NCBI GenBank assembly: GCA_029959085.1
Contig: JARWIR010000002.1
Coordinates: 79,822,224-79,886,223 of the forward strand
Reading direction: 5' to 3'
Length of the DNA: 64,000 nucleotides
Source: Nemophila menziesii
Lineage: Eukaryota > Streptophyta > Magnoliopsida > Boraginales > Hydrophyllaceae
Made by a program: the position numbers and the translations under genes
Notes under the pieces: model-generated
Seen by the model: only the letters and a program-made list of their open reading frames with translations
What the model was told of the DNA's origin: nothing
Database searches by the model: none
Shown: positions 59,380-64,000 of the stretch, in pieces
How the letters are laid out: each line of letters begins with the position of its first letter
Position numbering within the stretch: position 1 is the first letter of the stretch

Positions 59380-60330
59380 CTCCAAAATGTCTTCCAGATC
59401 TTTGGGTTGTGTAGTTTTTATGCTTGAGGCTTGTTCTTCACGTGATCATTGACTTGCGCATGATATGCTGAATTGTGTATATTCCATCCTTTGTATTTGG
59501 TCAAAGGAACTTATCCTTGGGTTTCAGTTTGAATTAGTCTTATGTTGTACACTAAATGTCGTACTGGTTTCAGGAAAATTTCATATAGTATTTCTAATTT
59601 CCATCTAGTTGTTCATAAGTTCCGAAACCTTGGTAAGTTGACATTGGTTTCTCCAAAAGGAATGGGGTGTCGATTCATTTGCATTCCAAATTTTTCGCGC
59701 TTTCTCTATTGTCAATCATAAATCTTTCATGTTGTTGTGGAATATTTCATCCTTAAATAATATTTGCCTATGAACATGATCTTCCTTGCCTTAACTTTAT
59801 ATTCGCAAAACTTGTTTTAGGATAGTAAATTCCTTTAAAACTTGAGCTACTAACGAATCTGGATTAATGCGAGGTCCTCCATGCTTTCTTGTTCAACCAA
59901 TAAAGCCTTATTTATTTTTTTCAAATCCCTAAAACTTAATCAAGCTATGAGTTTACCTATTGCTAGTTTTATCCAAGTTACTTAGTGAATTCCATTTCTA
60001 TTTCTATTTTTCCACAAAAAGTTTGCTATCATACTACTTAACTTTTCATAAAGTTTTTTACAAAAGATAAAAATAGACATTGCGTAAGCTCGAATGGCTT
60101 GTAAAACTATTTTGATGAGTACCTCCTTGCCGCCTTTCAAGAAAAGTTGTTCCTTCCATTCGTGTGCTTTTTTAGAAACTCTTTCTCTATTCCATCATAG
60201 TGTTTCGATATTTGACCTTTGTGACATAGTGGTATACCAAGATATTTGTCCCTATTGCCTCATTGTTGTACATGTAAAACTTACGTTGTGTTTCAGACGA
60301 TTATATAGGTGTTCTTCTACTAAAATATGA
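59380..60330 (-). pseudogene. LINE reverse transcriptase remnant
   Basis: Minus-strand pieces match plant L1-type RT tail: KAHEWKEQLFLKGGKEVLIK and QAIRAYAMSIF (about 60165-60075), then ANFLWKNRN with VTWIKLAIGKLIA (about 60025-59945) and SFRDLKKINKALLVEQESM (about 59935-59880). Stops and shifts are frequent. It is unrelated in position to the LINE copies near MurD and points in the opposite direction. Confidence 0.7.
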
Positions 60331-60526
60331 ATAGAATTTGTTGAAGTTGATCTTCTATTCTCGAACATTTAAAATATATTGTTAAGACATCTTTGAACAC
60401 CTCAATTTCTTGTTTTTGAAGTGAGATAAAAAAAGAAGTAACCATCCACAAATAACTGGTACATTAAACACGGCCGGTTCTTCAATATATTTAGGTTGGT
60501 GATCCTTTTTTTGTTTATACTTATCT

Positions 60527-60793
60527 TCCCCCCCTCCCCCCCATTTCATAATGTTTGTCCACTTATTAATATTAGTGTTTCAAAATGTTTGTCCACTTAG
60601 AATATCAAGACACTTTTTCCTTCTTTTATCCACTATTACCCTTATTAAAAATTTAAAATTTATGTTTCCAATACACATTTAAGATATTAAGACACTTTAT
60701 GAAGGGTATTTTTGTAATAGGGAGTATAATAATTGCATTTCTTAATATGTGTGAAAAGTAAAGTGGACAAATATTTTGAAACGAAGAGAGTAT
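60527..60793. mobile_element. Degenerate Stowaway-like MITE
   Basis: The left end (CCCCCTCCCCCCCATTTCAT, then AATGTTTGTCCAC) and right end (GTGGACAAATATTTTGAAACG, then AAGAGAGTA) are an imperfect inverted pair of the 'CTCCCTCCGT' MITE type. The internal AATGTTTGTCCACTTA is duplicated at about 60550 and 60580. The termini are too decayed to prove a TA duplication. Confidence 0.6.
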
Positions 60794-61095
60794 TGAATAC
60801 GAATAATAAGTGCCTTTATAAGAAAGATGAATACATATAGTGAGAGTGCATTTCCCTTCCTTAGTCCTTGAAAAATTATGTAATGATTCTCCATTAAAGT
60901 TGATATTGAAAGAGACGGTTGTATTAATTATTTTTATCCACGTTATCTGTTTATCGCGCAAATTTAATTTCAATAACTTTAAGAACATATTATCCCATCA
61001 AATTTGGTTGTATACGTTTCCATACCTATTGTTACCGCAGTTGCTGGACATGTGTTTTATCCTTATTTCTTTTTTTGGGTTTTTAAATTCCAAAT
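60794..61095. other. No gene seen
   Basis: AT-rich DNA with short open frames on both strands; no family recognised. ATTCCAAAT (61087-61095) would be the 9-bp target duplication of the Mutator element that follows. Confidence 0.4.
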
Positions 61096-64000
61096 GGGGT
61101 AAAGCCCTCCAGAGCCCTCTAACTATGGCCAAAGTGCAGCATCCGCCCCCGATCTTTGTTTTTACCCTTTCGCGCCCTTGATCTAACTAGTTTTTATCGC
61201 CGTTAGCTCTTTTTTCCATTTTTCAGTCAATTGACCGTTAGTCAACGCCACATGGCGCCATGTCATCGCCAACTAAGCTCCACCCCAGCACCAACTAAGC
61301 ATTACGTCACCTCTACCTGATTGGGGTTTTCTTATGTGGCAAGGGACATTTTTGTATTTTTACATCATTTCTACCCATTTACCACTGACCCCCTTATTCT
61401 ATTCATATTAAAATGTTCAAAGATATAATCGAAACACACGTATTAGTGCGTATTCTTGGTGTTCTTCACACATTTGGGTAAAAAATTGCAGAAAGCCGTT
61501 AAATTAAACCACCAATTTAACCCTTCACCACATATCATTTTGCGTCCTATTAAAACTAATCAAATCAAACATTGTCGAGCGTGTCCTTTGTGTTTTTCTC
61601 ATATTTGGGTAAGAAATTGCAGAAATTCCGTCAATTCTAGAACAAATTATAAAGAAAATTTATACCCAGTTATTACACTCCTGTGTGATGGCGTATTTGA
61701 GCGAAATCTTCAGTGATTCAGGTAATACTCTTCTCGACCCATTTCATTTTATACTGTAGATTTTTAGGGTTATAGGCTACAGTGATTGTGAGTAGCTTTG
61801 TCTGTGATTGTGAGTAGCTTTTTAACAACAGAGTATATTGTAAATCGTAGATTCTGAGAACGGTGAAGGCGAGAATAATAATTCAGGTTTTGATAATAGA
61901 GGTTCAGATTTTTCTTTCCACGATAGAGACAATAACTTGGATGATGATGAAGATGACATATTGTTTCAGAATAACGTCGACATTGGCGTTGAATTCGTTT
62001 GTGTTGGTTCATCTCCATCTGTTAATTTAAATGGTTTAGAGCTCCCATATCCAAAAGAATTACCCGTAATAGACGATGATGATTTCAACGAGGGTTCGTG
62101 TGGCGAGTCAGAGAATTTGATAAGCTTGGAAGGGACAACATATGAGGAAGATGTTGAAGGTTTGAGTGTTCTAAGTAGTAGAAACCCAAGGTTTAATGTA
62201 GTTGTTGAGAAGGATGAGTCGAAATTGAAGGTTGGTATGATATCCGCTAATGGTGTTGAATACAAAGAAGCAGTGACATCAAAAGCTATTGTTGATGTGA
62301 GGAACATTTGGTTCCCCTGTAATGAATTAGGTAGAGTTAGAGCTAAGTGTAGAAGCAAGAATTGTTAATGGTTTGCATATGCAACTAAATGCTTAGATGA
62401 GAGTTTTCAAATCCAGACTCTAAATCTTGTTCATACTTGTGGGTGTGCATTAAACAGTAGGCATGTTAATTCAACCGTTCTAGCTAGGAGATATGCGCAT
62501 CAGTTGAAGTTAAACTCCTAAATGAAAGCAACTGATTTACAAGAACAAGTCTTACATGATCTTCATGTAAACATTAGTAGGAGGCAAGCATATAGGACCA
62601 TCAAAAAAAGGTAAGTCTTTAGATAAATTGTCGTTCTTAGATCAGTATAGCTTGCTCAACAACTACCGTGCTGAGTTGTTAAGGACTAATCCGGGTTTAA
62701 CTGTTATTTTAAAAACTGAGGAAGATGAAGTCACTGGGGAACACAGGTTTTTAAGGTTATATTGTTGTTTAGAACCTCTGAAAAGGGGGTTTAAGGTTGG
62801 GTGTAGAAAGTTGGTAGGGTTGGATGGTTGTCATTTAAAAAGGCCTCATCCAGGTGTGATATTGACCGCAGTTGGGATGGATGCTAACAATTGCATCTAT
62901 CCAGTTTGTTATGTGTCGGTTGAAACTGAAAATTTGGACAGTTAGAGGTGGTTTGTTAGTTTATTAGTTGATGATCTAGAAATTGATGATCCTGATATGT
63001 GGGTTTTTGTTACTGATAAACAAAAGGTATATTATTTAATTCATGTACTTGTGTTTTAACTTTAGAGTTTTGTAATTGCTAAGCTGAATTTTGATAATTT
63101 ACAGGGGTTAGGTATAGCTATAGAGGAGTTGTTACCAAATGTCGAACACAGTCATTGTGTTAGACATCTACATCAAAATTTAAAAAAAACACGAGTCCTT
63201 TACTTTGAAAGAAAAGATGTGGGAAACAGCTAGGGCTACATATGTTAAGCGGTTTACTAATGTTATGGAGATGAGTAGAGTAATGGATGTGGCGGCTTAC
63301 GAGTGGCTAGCTAAAGAACCCCCAAGGTATTGGTCTCGATCCTACTATAGAACCAATACGCATTGTGATGTTTTATTGAATAGCATGTGTGAGTCCTGGA
63401 ATAAACAATTGTTAGATGCTAGGGATTCATCTATTTTAGTTTTTTTAAAACGTATTAGCTTGTATTTAATTGAGAGACTAGAGAAGAGAAGAAAGTGGAT
63501 ATCTAGGTGGAAAGGTGAAATTTGTCCAAAAATTAGAAAAAATATCCATTTAAAAAAGAAGTGGTCATCCAAGTGGATTTCACTACATTGTGGTGGGAGT
63601 ACTTTTCAGGTCAAGGGTTCTGATGGGGCTCAATTTGCGGTGGACTTGAATACTTTTAATTGTGCATGTAGAGGGTGGGACTTGTCGGGAATCCCATGTG
63701 TACACGTGATTTCAGCATTATCATCTTCGGGTCTTGAGCAAGAGGAATACACATCTCAATATTTTAAGACAAGTACTTTTAAAAAAGCCTACAAGCCATT
63801 TATTAGACCAATCAATGGATTGGCCTCACACTAATGAGCCTAAAGTAGTAGCACCAAAAGGTGTGAAATTAGCTGGTAGACATAAAAAGAAGAGAGATAG
63901 AGCAGATGGCGAAGATGTTGAGGAGAGGATGAAAAAAGCGAGAGCAAAAGGCAAAGTCAATGAAGATGTTAGAGTGAGTGTTGAAAAAGTTGGAAGACGG
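61096..64000 (+). mobile_element. Mutator-like transposon (5' part; continues past window)
   Basis: The left terminal repeat starts GGGGTAAAGCCCTCCAGAG and runs to about 61290, matching in motif order the terminal repeat at 20070-20257. A C-rich leader and a decayed plus-strand MuDR-type transposase gene follow. The right terminal repeat lies outside. Confidence 0.82.
61937..64000 (+). pseudogene. MuDR-type transposase, broken, runs off right edge
   Basis: The N-terminal acidic part (61937-62160) leads into the plant MuDR domain (NPRFNVVVEKDESKLKVGM, RVRAKCRSKNC, then WFAYATKC and VHTCGCALNSRHVNST). The catalytic domain follows at 62628-63190: VGLDGCHLKRPHPG (first Asp), FVTDKQKGLG (second Asp region) and HCVRHLHQNLKK. 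An intron with GT and AG ends is seen at 63027-63104. A SWIM zinc finger (CACRGWDLSGIPCVHVI) is at about 63663-63713, then a basic tail (AGRHKKKRDR). Breaks: TAA at 62366-62368, TAA at about 62519, TAG at 62943-62945 (Trp expected), frameshifts at about 63190 and 63815. It normally cuts and pastes Mutator elements; this copy is dead. Confidence 0.88.

Overview
This is a piece of nuclear genome from a flowering plant, most likely a eudicot; the species cannot be told from the window. Spliceosomal introns, plant retrotransposon lineages (Athila-type Ty3/gypsy, SIRE-type and other Ty1/copia, LINEs), Mutator-like, hAT and Stowaway elements, and fragments of plant genes (a PSY-receptor-like LRR kinase, an EDM2-like gene) all point that way. 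No rRNA, tRNA, CRISPR or bacterial operon structure is present.

Layout. 1-10954: most of an Athila-type Ty3/gypsy element on the minus strand (env-position ORF, pol, gag, PBS, 1.56 kb 5' LTR); its 3' LTR lies off the left edge. It is inserted in a minus-strand copia element (10955-13243), which sits just upstream of the only apparently complete cellular gene: a 12-exon homologue of MurD (UDP-N-acetylmuramoyl-L-alanine:D-glutamate ligase) at 13521-16236. 16237-21322: MurD 3' flank with an old LINE, a scrap of another MurD copy cut by an Athila 3' LTR, a LRR-kinase fragment next to a Mutator-type terminal repeat, and a second MurD copy reduced to exons 8-12. 21323-32881: AT-rich DNA with small or decayed elements (TRIM-like LTR, Stowaway MITE, two hAT MITEs with 8-bp target duplications, an EDM2 fragment between inverted repeat clusters, a LINE, a copia scrap, a possible gypsy gag scrap). 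32882-37422: a rearranged minus-strand copia element with an inverted gag piece. 37504-47763: a third, inactivated MurD copy split in exon 11 by a DNA transposon (9-bp duplication), itself split by a 6.6 kb copia element (5-bp duplication CATCT). 47764-51402: MurD/LINE flank, a very long CT microsatellite and degenerate minisatellite DNA. 51403-59020: a very young SIRE-type element (1,162-bp LTRs that appear to differ at one base, duplication GAAGC) with several in-frame stops. 59021-64000: LINE remnant, degenerate MITE and the 5' part of a decayed Mutator transposon.

How it fits together. The biological core is a segmentally duplicated MurD-like locus, one copy with every reading frame intact and the others decaying, used as a landing site by at least five classes of mobile element. 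MurD acts in the peptidoglycan precursor pathway, which plants inherited with the plastid. The most unusual signals are the MurD cluster with a GC-AG intron shared by two copies, a triple hairpin repeat with paired base changes next to the 3' end of a copia family, and an array of CCGGGTACCCGG-type palindromes in the Athila element.
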